In this document: one piece after another, positions 10,881 to 20,673 of the stretch
Numbering within the stretch: the stretch's first letter is position 1
How the letters are laid out: the number at the start of each line of letters is the position of its first letter
Source: Peribolospora baueri
Lineage: Eukaryota; Basidiomycota; Peribolosporomycetes; Peribolosporales; Peribolosporaceae
Assembly (NCBI GenBank): GCA_029717555.1
Contig: JAMDHS010000002.1
Coordinates: 1 to 64,000, forward strand
Length of the DNA: 64,000 nucleotides
Direction: 5' to 3'
Program-made: the position numbers and the translations under genes
Notes under the pieces: model-generated
Databases searched by the model: none
The model's input: the letters and a program-made list of their open reading frames with translations, nothing else
What the model was told of the DNA's origin: nothing

Positions 10881-13683
10881 CTAGACGTCCATCCCGACTC
10901 CCCATACCTCCAAACCCAGACACTCAAACTTGCCCATCTGCTCCGCCGGCGAAGGGCCTGGGTCGAGCGAGCAGAGCACGTCGTTGTTGAACGCCGGGCA
11001 GACCGACGAGACGCCCTTGTCGAGCTCCGAGTCGATCCATAGGCCGTACTTGCCGTCGCTGGGGAGACAGGCGAAAGGGAGGAGGAACGACGAACAGAAC
11101 GAACGTGTCGGCGGGAGCCATTCAGCGGGGCCTTTGACAGTGGCCAAAAGAAAACGGAGGGAGAAAACTTGGGGCTCACCCTCCACCGACGCTAAGGAAG
11201 TGATGCTCCGTGAGCGCCATGTAGTCGTTCCGCCCGGACCATTTGAACACTTTGATGAACCGCTTCTTTCCAGCGTCGGCCGCTTGTGCGCGGACTTGTT
11301 TGAAGAGGAAACTTGGATGGCGGTGGGTGAGGGGGAGAGATGGGAGCAGGTCCAGTCAAGTCAGTCAGCACAAGCCCGAGCCTCCTCGCCAACATGGAAA
11401 ACGCCATCGAAACAGCCTGCCCGACTCACCACTCCCCGCTCCCATAATACCCGCTCTGCGCCCTCAGCCGCTCGTTGACAAAGGCGCCAAATACCCTATC
11501 TTCCGTGTCCCTCACACACACCAGGCACCCCGCGTGGTCCGCATCTCGGCCGGACATGGCCTCGCCCACCTTGGCGTACAGAGTGTGCAGCGACACGCCG
11601 TGCTGGTCTAGCGAGTACAGCAGGCGCCACGTTGAGCAGAGTTGGAGGCGTGGCGGAAGGGCGCGACGGAGCTGGGATAGAAAGAAAAAATCGGAGGTGG
11701 TGCAAGCGAGCGAAGCGGCTCAGTAAGGACACGACGAGTGCAAGACTTTCCGGCAGCGCAGTGGAAGAGCGAGCGGGCGAATGAACGGCCAAAGAAAGAC
11801 AGAGGGGCGGGACGACTCACTGCATCCGTCATGCTCTTCAGCAGCACCTTATCGATCCCCTCCCTCCGCCCCGTTAGCTCCACCTCCCCTCTCAACCGAT
11901 CCTTCACGCTATCGAATCCCCAGTCACCAGTATTCCACCTGTGACTCTCCCCAGCGAAGCCCGGGGCACCGGAAGGGGGGCGGTAGGAAGTGGAGGCGAA
12001 GGGCGTACTGTGAGAGAAGGCACCATGGAGGGTCGAAGGTAGCGTTTGAGAGTGTGTTGGCGCTGGGCGAGGGGATGGGGTGCGATCATGAACGCGTTGA
12101 GGGCGCGGTGGCGACGTCCGGCGGGCGACGGAAGAGAGAGAGTCTGTGGGAGCGAGCTGGCGAGAGGAAAAAGAAAAAGAAGCGGAGGGCGCCGCGCGTC
12201 GGTCTTCTGAACCAGGAGGGCTCGCCACGTTTCTCCTCTCTTCCTCTTCCGGAAAAAAGAACGTCGGCAGCCCCGCCTCCTTCCCGCTTCGACGGCCCCC
12301 ATCGGCGCTCGCCTTCACCTCCCCGCCGCTCTTTCCATTCTGTTCGTGCGGTCCTCCCCGCTCTATCGGGAGAGGATGAGTGGTAGCAGGCGCAGAGGCA
12401 GAAGAAGAAGAAGAAGTGGAAGCAGAATTGGAAGCAGAGGCAGAAGTAGAAGGAGGCGGCGGAGGAGGCGGGATTCCGGGGCCGACCAAACCAGCGGCGC
12501 TCTCCTCGTATCCGCCATAGTTGGTGGCAGCACCAAGAATCTGGCTGAACCGCCTGCTGAGACTTCCCGCCAGACTTCCCGTCCAGGAGCCACTGCCCCA
12601 GCCTGATCCGGACGCCGATTCCGAGCCTCCTCCAGGGGAGCTCGGGAATCCATTACTCGCACCGCCTCCGCCCTCAAAAGCCCCAAATTCATCCTCCTCG
12701 TCGAAGGAATCTCCGCGACGATCACGGTGGGAAGGTACAGATACCAGGTCTGCACCCCAGTGCTGGTCTTTTCGCTGAGATAGGGCGGAACGGGAAGAAC
12801 GCGGACTTGGAGGTGGACTCCGGCCAAGAGAAGCCCTGTACCTGCGTGCCGTCCTGTTCTGGCCCTCTAGGCTTTGCCTTCGCACTCTTTCGCTGAAGTA
12901 GCCTTCCGCGATACCCATCCCAGCGCGATCGAGTGTGCCAGTCGGGCTTTCTGGATGATATGTCTCGGAAGACGTGCGCGTCATGGTGGGCTCGGCGGGT
13001 GTGATGGGGCTGTGCGTTGCGTCTTCCAGATCCATCAGCGAGAACAACCGTCGGGGGGGAGAGTGGAGTGTCATCTGCGGAGGATCTCCAGGAGACAGCG
13101 GCGTCCGGGTTGCGCTCGAGCTGCGAGGCGGGGAAGGAATTGGGAGCGGCGAAGCTTCTGGTTGCGATGATGGTTCCCGCGCACATCCCTTCGCCGCCGC
13201 CTCGGACTGCTGCTGTTCTAGTCGTACTTGCGCCTCCGTCTTGCCCTCTGGCCTCGCGCTTTCCGTCGATGGCAACCTCGAAATCGGGCTCTTTCCTCCA
13301 ATCCAAGCCTCGTCCCCATACTCCCTCAAGATCGCCAACCGGTTCTCTTCCGCCTTTCTAAGACTTTCCTCCGCTCTTCGCTTCCGCTCCATGCTGGCCG
13401 GCAAAGATGGGGGCGAAGATGATTCTGCGTCACCGAAGGAGAGAAGATCAGCGCCGGCAAGCGGGTCCGAGCCGGGATCGACGGACACATTTGGCTTGTG
13501 AAAGCCAAAGGCAAGGTCGAGGCTGGATGCCGACACGGGTTGGTGAGGGGAGGGGGGAGGCCGCGAGCCTGAAGCTTCACGACGATGCGGGTTGCCGTCG
13601 GCCGGGGACGGGCTCGCGCGGCTGGACGGCGACTCGTCGTCTGGGAGTGGTATAAGGGGGGCCACCAGCGTTGGCAGCGGCAT
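10881..13683 (-). CDS. OXR1: TLDc-domain protein, OXR1 (oxidation resistance 1) family
   Basis: The long first exon (13683-11821, about 620 codons) is low-complexity Ser/Pro-rich sequence with a charged patch (RKRRAEESLRKAEENRLAIL) and ends in a conserved entry reading WGFDSVKDRL. Downstream exons carry the TLDc domain: LQLCSTWRLLYSLDQHG with SLHTLYAK, CLVCVRDTEDRVFGAF, then FLFKQV, KWSGRNDYMALTEHHFLSVG, KYGLWIDSELDKG and the C-terminal GLEVWGVG motif, with the stop at 10881. In this family TLDc proteins protect against oxidative damage and interact with the V-ATPase. The N-terminal region is much longer than in yeast Oxr1. A possible upstream exon is discussed in the findings. Confidence 0.9.
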
Positions 13684-14100
13684 CCCTGCAGAGACGTGAT
13701 AGACGATCTCCCGCTGGAAGCGACAGATGGAGAAAGCAGCCAGCCAGTCGCCTACGTGGGGTGACCGTCAGAAGAAGGCTTGGAATGCGTCACGGCGGCT
13801 GATCGAGCGGGTCTGGGGGAAGGCCGTTCCTCCGTTCTCCGCCGGCCATATCCGTCCGGGTTACCGATCGACAAGGGGTCGGTCGTAAACAAATCGAGCT
13901 TCGGCGTCATCACCAAGTCGGCATCGAATACAAGCACCACCATCGTGACCATACAGAGGCGGAGGCGGAAATCAAGGGGACTCGAGAAACGGGGTGCCGG
14001 ACGACGTCCTCCTTCGCTGCCGCCCTCTCATTGCTTGCCTCGGAGTCCGAGGTCGGTCGACGTCTTCCTCCTCACCTTGCGACCCGGGTCCCGTTCGACA
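13684..14100. promoter_or_regulatory. Shared divergent region, OXR1 / ANCHR-like gene
   Basis: These 417 bp lie between two start codons facing away from each other. The minus strand has an open frame (13952-13752) that could supply an extra 5' exon for OXR1. Otherwise I see only promoter and leader sequence. Confidence 0.4.
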
Positions 14101-15791
14101 ATGGCCGACGATGACCTCCGGGATCGTTTGGCCAAGTTGAGAGCAGCCGCTTCAAGCGGCGCGTCGGTAACTACGACGGCGCCTCCGCAGAAAACGTCCT
14201 CCACTTTTGCAGTGCCCGGGGCCCGGCCCGGCTTGCGAGCAAGTGGTCATGATGAAGACGACCTGCAAGAAAGGCTGGCGAGGCTCCGAAGAAGCCAGTG
14301 AGTACTGATAAGGAACGCCTGCACATGACAGAGTTTTTCACAACTCTAAATATCTGTCTTGTTTTGATACTGCAGCTGCTCTTCCTCGACCGTGAAAGAT
14401 GGCCCTGGAGCCAGCGACCCTTTGCACGCGAGAGACGACGCTCCACCGAGGTCGCAGGAAGAGGACGATGACGAAGTGAGCGCATGAAACCGTCTCAGGA
14501 GCGCACATATCCGACTTGGATCCGCTTACCGTCTTCTCAGCCCTTTTTCTTTCTGCCCCTACGGTCTTCAGCTTGAGCAATACTTGGCGTCCGAAGACTG
14601 GCTAGCAGAACACAACTCTGTCGCCGCCCACGTCGACACAGTCCTTCCCAGGCCCTCGGCCACATCTGCGGCCTCAAAAATGGAAGATGACATGGATACA
14701 TTGCGCCGCATGAAGGCTCTGCAGTCACTGGCGGATCAGATTATTGGCACCGAGAACGCTTCGAACACGCAGGGATTTCGGACACACGGCGAGCAGGACC
14801 GCACAGGAGAAGACGAGGAGGCGGGGAAGGTCTTCGGAAGGACGCAAGACGAGGTGGATCTCGAGCACGCGCACGGGTGCAAGCGAGTCCAGGGCGTCGG
14901 CTACTTTGATGACATTGCAAGGACCTCAACTCTGGACGAGCAGAGACATGTGGAGGAGGACGACATGGTCGACCGCTTGAGGGACCTTTTGCACGAGGCT
15001 GCCAGCACGCCTATGGACGTTTCCAGCGCCACAAATGCCGGCATACCCGGAAGGGAGACGGTGAAGTCCATCATTACGGAATCAAACTCTCTTCCCTCAT
15101 CAGACAACAAGGCTGTGCCGTCTGGCGATACCGTTCCGTCGACGCCCAAAGACCCTTCACAGACTCTAGCCCAGAAAAGCGTCTCGCCGCTACCCTCGAT
15201 ACCCTCTTTCCCGGACCTCCCCTCTGGTCCTCTTCGCGATGACGTCCGTGACAACAATGCAGACTCTTCCGAAAAGGAGGGCAAAGGTTTCTACGGGAAT
15301 CCCGAACTCGACGATCGAGATCTTGGTGCATTCTCCAAGCTCGTGCGGCTCAATGCCAGCCAATATATACCTGGGTCTAGCCCGACGGCCGGAGCGAAGG
15401 GTGGAGGAGGTGATGGGATCGAAGATGGGAATGAAGGAGAGGACGAGGAAGACCCTGAGACGTGGTGCTGTGAGTATGTCCGTGTCGGCTTTTCCTTCCA
15501 AAGGCTCATTCGGACTCAGCCGTCTCATTTGCTTCCCGTCCGCCTCGTCCCACGCGCTCGCCAGGCATTTGCAATGAGAACGCCACGCTTCTCTGCCTTG
15601 GCTGCGACCTGGACAAATACTGTTCATCATGCTGGGCGGAGGGACACGAGCGCATGCACGGCGAGGAGCTTCGGGAGCACCGTACGGAGGAGTATTCGCG
15701 CCGGAGAGGGACGAGCTGTCGGTCAAAATGGGGCGGAAGACGAGTGGGAAGGGGGTTTGAAGGTGTAAAAGGCTTACTCGGTCTTGGTTAG
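14101..15791 (+). CDS. Abscission/NoCut checkpoint regulator-like protein (ANCHR/ZFYVE19 type)
   Basis: Four exons. The N-terminus contains two copies of a short DDLxxRLAxLR element (DDDLRDRLAKLRAA and EDDLQERLARLRRS), as in ANCHR-like proteins with MIM1-type helices. Exon 3 (from 14574) includes LEQYLASEDWLAEH and a long Ser/Asp-rich linker. The last exon, joined by a phase-1 intron at about 15470-15564, gives a Cys-rich C-terminal finger: WCCIC, then CLGCDLDKYCSSCW and HERMHGEELREH. That is a B-box-like zinc site with the spacing seen in this family. The stop is at 15789-15791. The family is linked to ESCRT-III/VPS4 control of abscission in animals; a role here is inference. Confidence 0.8.
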
Positions 15792-15879
15792 TGACTCTAA
15801 GGGAGTCCAGATGGGAATCCTCTAACACGGGCTATTATAGTGCAACAGCCGCCAGCATCATTTCCGTCACATGCTTCAG

Positions 15880-16225
15880 GTTTATCTTCCCTCCCCGTTG
15901 AAGACCGTTTCTTTCTTGTTGAAGACCCTTTTCTTCTTGTTTTCATCACGCTAATCTCCCTCCACTTATTTTTCTGCCCACGCCTTTCCATTTTGCCACG
16001 TGGCATGACATTCTAGAAAACCGTTTCTTCTTGCTGCTTTATCCTCCCTCCCTGTTGAAGACCCGTTTCTTTCTTATTCAAGACCCTTTTTTTTCGCTAC
16101 TTTATCCTCCCTCACCCGTTTCTTCTTGCCGGTTTATCCTTCTTCCTCGTTGAAGACTCATCTCTTCGTACTGCTTTAACTTCCTTGTTTTTCACCTCGC
16201 TAAACTCCCTCCACTTATTCTCCTT
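15880..16225. repeat. Degenerate pyrimidine-rich repeat array
   Basis: GTTGAAGACC followed by GTTTCTTTCTT recurs near 15897, 15918, 16053 and 16150. CGCTAATCTCCCTCCACTTA near 15950 matches CGCTAAACTCCCTCCACTTA near 16195. CCGTTTCTTCTTGC followed by TTTATCC recurs near 16020 and 16115. The copies are imperfect and shuffled, like decayed tandem units of about 100 bp. Confidence 0.65.
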
Positions 16226-16745
16226 CGACGCCATTCCAAACAACTTGCAGCCTCATGCGCCAGAAAAGTCCACATCACGCAAGAAATCATCCTACGTACT
16301 GAGCGAGCATCGGGACTAGCCCGCCCTCGTACCTGACTTGTTTCTCGGGCCTCGCAAAGGGTAAGGAATCATCATGGAAGGCCTACAGCGGGGCATGAGG
16401 GTTTGAGAACGGAGGCGCGTCGCTATCCCGAGACAGTTTTCGTCTTACAGGGCGCTATGATGACGGCGGCGGAGGGCGCAGCGCACAGACGCGCTGTTCG
16501 GGGTTCTGTTCACCCTCGCTAGTCATCTGGATCCGTCCGCCTGTATGTCCACCCGTACGCCCCATGTATGCCCGCGTATCCGTCTATGCAAAGACTTGTT
16601 ACAGTCCAACTTGTCTATAAACATAGAAGTTGTATAGCCCGAGGGCTTTTTTACAATATGTGGGAGGGCGACATATACAGGGCGGGTCTATGCAAAGTTG
16701 CCGCAGTCCTTGCCCCACAGTTGCCGCAGCCCTTGCAGTCGACAG

Positions 16746-16827
16746 CGTCCGTCAAAACATGAATTCCAAGCTTTACTATAGAGTCTGGCGTCCATCAAGA
16801 CATGAATTCCAAGCTTTACTATACTAT
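16746..16827. repeat. Direct duplication of a ~37-bp block
   Basis: The blocks 16746-16783 and 16789-16827 share a core running from CGTCC through CATGAATTCCAAG to CTTTACTATAGAG. They differ at a few bases and by a small TACTA insertion in the second copy. Confidence 0.75.
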
Positions 16828-17228
16828 AGAGAATGTACACGTCATAACCATGTTCAAGAAGGAGCATACAAAGAGGAAAACCGCAGATGTGAGGAAGACG
16901 GGCAGAACTAGGCCGCAGTAAGACAGTTTACCTACATAGTCATGTCCGCTTTCAGCCGCGTAACCACGGTGCACGTGACTCTCAACCCTAACTACGCATG
17001 CCGAGCGTGCATACCTAGTAAGGACAGCACCCGTATCAATGCTTGCAATATGCGGGTAAGTTTAGTATGCATATAGACCAGTGTTTTGGCTGGGATTAGA
17101 CAATGGCTGGGGACAAGCGGGAAAGGAAGATCGCTATGCACTATGCGAAGGCATACCCATGGACCTGTATGGTAACAGACGAGTTTGACTGTATTTCACT
17201 TTCACCCCTTCCGGCTGCCGGGGCGCCG

Positions 17229-18268
17229 TCATCGACCTGCGGTGCTTAAGATGCTGCTCACAACCGCAGCTCCTTCAGCGACCCTCTGCCTCTCGTCGAA
17301 CTTTGCCCTCGCTGCCTTGGCCAGCGCCTCGGCCTCCTCCTGTATTTGCCGTGGGCTGGGACTGTCTTTAGAAGAGTCCTTTCGGTCGGAATCCTCGCTG
17401 AAGACAGGGATGGAGCCGATGCCAGTCCCGCGGCAGTACGCTGAGAGGAACTGGATGGTGAACAGAAGTTCGCGGAGCTTGGCTGAGAGAGCACAAGCAA
17501 AGGAGAAAAGTAGTATGCGTGTTCAGTATGGTGATTATCGGGATCTCTTAAACGGCGACAAGCTTCGAAAGGGATCAGAGGCCGTCTGCAATGCCAGCTT
17601 GCTGAACTTGCTCACCTTCCGTCTGGAGAGGGTCCACATCCGGCTCGAAAGCTCGATCGCTGGATCGTCAGAATGGCACACCAGAGGCAATGCAAGTAAC
17701 TCCAATGAGAAACATGTTGTTGGACGAATCCATCCAAACCTCTCGCAGCAGCCAGAAGTACAGACGCCCGTCCTCTTCAACGAAAGCAAGACTGAATAAG
17801 AAAGAAAACTCACATTCCGTCAAACACCTCCTCTCCCAGCCTCTCAACCCAGGGAAGCATCTCGCTTCGCACCACCTCCAAGCTCATCCTCATCTCCTGG
17901 AACGGCGTCGGCACGCTACCGGCCCCGCCTCCACCGGCGTGCGCGTCGCCCACAGCCACGCCGCCGCCGCCGAAGCCGGCCGTGACGCTCGTTCCGGGGC
18001 CAGCTCCATGAACGTGAGCTGGAATGCCATTTACGCTACCCAATTGCTGTTTGCCCGGCGTGCCCACGGGAGTAGCTCTCGCAGAAGAAGGATTGGAGGA
18101 TATGTTTGTTATGGAGGAGAGCAGATTGCCGGAGAGAAACTGAGGCGAGAAGGAACGAGCGGCGGCGCTGGTCGCCGTCGGTGTCGACGTCGATGTTGAG
18201 GGTGAGCCGGCGGCATAAGGGGATGAGCTTGTGCGATGGTCGGCCAGTTGATGGCGAGATAGGGGCAT
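17229..18268 (-). CDS. Unrecognised Ser/Gly-rich protein
   Basis: Exon 1 (18268 to about 17812) is Ser/Thr/Ala-rich, then Gly-rich, and ends in an amphipathic helix: PTPFQEMRMSLEVVRSEMLP followed by WVERLGEEVFDG. A later exon reads IELSSRMWTLSRRK and donates at GTGAGC near 17616. The last exon (about 17484-17229) starts KLRELLFTIQFLSAY and ends in a charged helix, QIQEEAEALAKAARAKFDER, then STAGR and the stop at 17229-17231. The link between the first two blocks is unresolved; frames agree only with unusual splicing. No known domain is recognised. Its start lies about 260 bp from that of the divergent ATP synthase gene. Confidence 0.55.
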
Positions 18269-18525
18269 GGTTTCGGGGTCCCCTCGGCTTTGGGATGTCT
18301 AAACCAAGTCGGAACCCGCGCCGTGAATGCTGGATCCTGTGCCCACGTCCGTCCGTGATCGACGCTCGCAGGTAGCGGCGGCAACGCGCACGTGATTTCG
18401 CCCTGATCTGTTCCCACGGCGCCGGTCGGAAGAAGGCGGGCCTCTGACCGGTCACCACCTCGCACAAGCTAGTCAATCTTCTCTCAGGTCTTATTTCTAT
18501 ACAACTTCCTTGTCCAAAGCCCGCC

Positions 18526-19519
18526 ATGGTCTTCTCTCTCGCCGCCCGCGCGGGCCCTCTCCGCCTCGCCTCCGTCGCTACCCGCACCTCTGCTCCTCGC
18601 GCTTTCGCCATCGCCCAGCGCCGTGGATACGCCGAGGCCGTTAGCGACAAGCTCAAGCTGAGCCTTGTCGTGCCCCATGACGTGAGTAGACCTTTTCACT
18701 CTCCACTTCTGTTTGAGTGGTGCCTTGCTGTTACTGTTGGAGAACCTGCGTGTGTTCGAGGTTTGGCAGGCTTTCAGGCGCGCCCTCATCTTTGTTGATG
18801 ATTTGATTGCCGAGGCTCCGCGTTCTGGGCGATCGAAATGCTGTTGCCGTTCTCCCACCCAGCCTCAACCGCTCATTTTTCCTGTCTACTCTTTCGAAAC
18901 TCTTGCTCTAAACCTTCTATCAGGCCATCTACTCCGACGCCGAGGTGACGCAGGTGAACGTCTCGGCCGTCTCTGGTGACCTCGGTATCCTCGCATCCCA
19001 CGTTCCGACCGTCGAGGAGCTCAAGCCCGGCTTGCTCGAGGTCGTTGAGAGCAGCGGCTCCAAGAAGTTCTTCGGTGCGTGTGGCATTGTATGGAAACCG
19101 GCGAATGTCATTCAACTCTGGGGGAACTCGCACGGATCGCCGTACTCAGGGCTGATGATAGTTCGGCGCGTCTCACGCTTCCTTTGCCTTGCCCCTCGTA
19201 TCTCTTACAGTCTCCGGTGGCTTCGCGACGGTGCACCCCAACAACAAGCTGACCATCAACGCCGTCGAGGCTTACCCTGTCGATGCATTCTCCCCGGAGG
19301 TGCGTCCTAGCCCGTGCGCGCGCACGCTCAATGGACCTGAAGGGCAAGTCCTGACGCTTTATCTTCGTACTTGCTCCCTCTGTAATCCGCCAGGCCGTCC
19401 GCTCCAACCTCGCCGAGGCGCAGCGCGTTGCCAGCGGTGCGGGTTCGGAGGAAGAGAAGGCCGAGGCCCGCATCGAGGTCGACGTCCTGACTGCCCTTCA
19501 GACCGCTCTCTCCAAGTGA
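18526..19519 (+). CDS. ATP16: Mitochondrial F1-ATP synthase delta subunit (Atp16)
   Basis: Four exons. Part of the central stalk of F1F0-ATP synthase, on the matrix side. The N-terminus is an Arg/Ala/Ser-rich mitochondrial targeting peptide (MVFSLAARAGPLRLASVATR), followed by GYAEAVSDKLKLSLVVPHD. Exon 2 reads SDAEVTQVNVSAVSGDLGIL and HVPTVEELKPGLLEV. Exon 3 has VSGGFATVHPNNKLTINAVE. Exon 4 is the C-terminal helical part, NLAEAQRVASG to ALQTALSK, with the stop at 19517-19519. The beta-sandwich plus helical hairpin order and overall length match the family. Confidence 0.95.
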
Positions 19520-20673
19520 ACGAGCGCTCGACGCCTGTTGATGTGAGATGGCATACAGGGGCCTTTTATATGGCATCCGTCGTGTACCCAGGACGATAGA
19601 ATGCAGGAGTGAATAACGAATGGCGCCAGGAAAGATTGCAGGTCAGAGTTGGCAAAGGATCAAGACTCGGACCCCGTAGACTACGGTTCTTTGCTCTTGC
19701 CGCTTTTCGTGAAAGCAATATGGCGCTTCCGAATGACGAGTCACAGAACTTTTTACGAAGTGGAGTACGGGAGCCTTTGGTGCGAAAGGAATCTGCCATC
19801 GGTGTTACCGTTGTGCTGAGAGTGCCATACATCCGACGACTTTGCTTTCGTAATGCGGGTAAATCTCACCTGTGGCCGCACCGACCGAAACGTCTGCGAC
19901 CTTGCCTTGTGTGCCCTTTTTGTCGTCCCTGCAAAACGCTTCGCTCCTCGAGCAGCTCCGCGCCCGTTTCGCGGTAACCCGCAAGGACGCCGGCGCCGCT
20001 CAGCGCGCAGAGCGTTTCCGCCTCTCGGGTACTCGAGACGTCCTCCTTGTCCTTGGTTGAGTGTGAAGTCCGCCTCTGTCGCCAGGCTGACGTCACCGGC
20101 GACGGCGACATTGCCCAGGAGATCATCGAGGCCCTCCCTGACGCCCTTTCAGGAGCACCTTACTGATGCTTCCGTCAAGGTTGACCTCACCGACCTCTGT
20201 AGGCGTCTTTGCCGGCTCGAGTCCGCCCTTCGGCGCACATACTCTCGCTAGAGACGACGCCTCGAAGCTGTCACCTCTCGCCCCCCGTCCGCGCAGCCTA
20301 ATTCTCCCCTCCCAAGGCCCCCACTTCCCCTGCAGCGAAACCTCAGGACCTGGCCCCCGATAGCACAAGTCGCCCGCCGTGCGGCTGGTAAACCTTACCA
20401 TCCCTGCCGCACTGAACAAAAGGCCTTTCAAGATCTGGTCCTTCTTCGTTCTGTGGGCATTCTGACCTCGGATCTGCTACAACCGATATGTATCCGAAAC
20501 CAAGCGGTTATCTATACGCGAGTCGCCGCCCCCTTTCAGGCGACGTGGAATGTCTGTTCCTCTAGGTATTAATTAAGGTCCAAGAATATCTACGCAACAG
20601 AATGCCTCCTACATGTGCCATTATTCCCCTCTCCTCTCTTCCCTTCTCCTCTCTTCCCTTTCGACGCAAGTTC
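19520..20673. other. 1.15-kb gap with coding-like but unassigned stretches
   Basis: Both flanking genes end here. The beginning should be the ATP16 3' untranslated region. Between about 19,870 and 20,250 the plus strand has coding-like pieces that do not join into one clean frame: SLLEQLRARFAVTRKDAGAA, then DVTGDGDIAQEIIEALPDAL, then LTDASVKVDLTDL. I cannot assign them to a family. The rest shows nothing notable. Confidence 0.4.

Larger units (their letters stand above)
15792..17228. other. 1.4-kb gap, lower GC, repeat-bearing; no gene seen
   Basis: Both flanking genes end here. Composition shifts to pyrimidine-rich and more AT-rich sequence. The first part has degenerate repeats (15880-16225) and the middle a direct duplication (16746-16827). 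A shorter internal repeat of a TTGCCGCAG-CCTTGC unit lies at 16698-16738. Frames are short and show no splice-linked motif. Confidence 0.6.
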
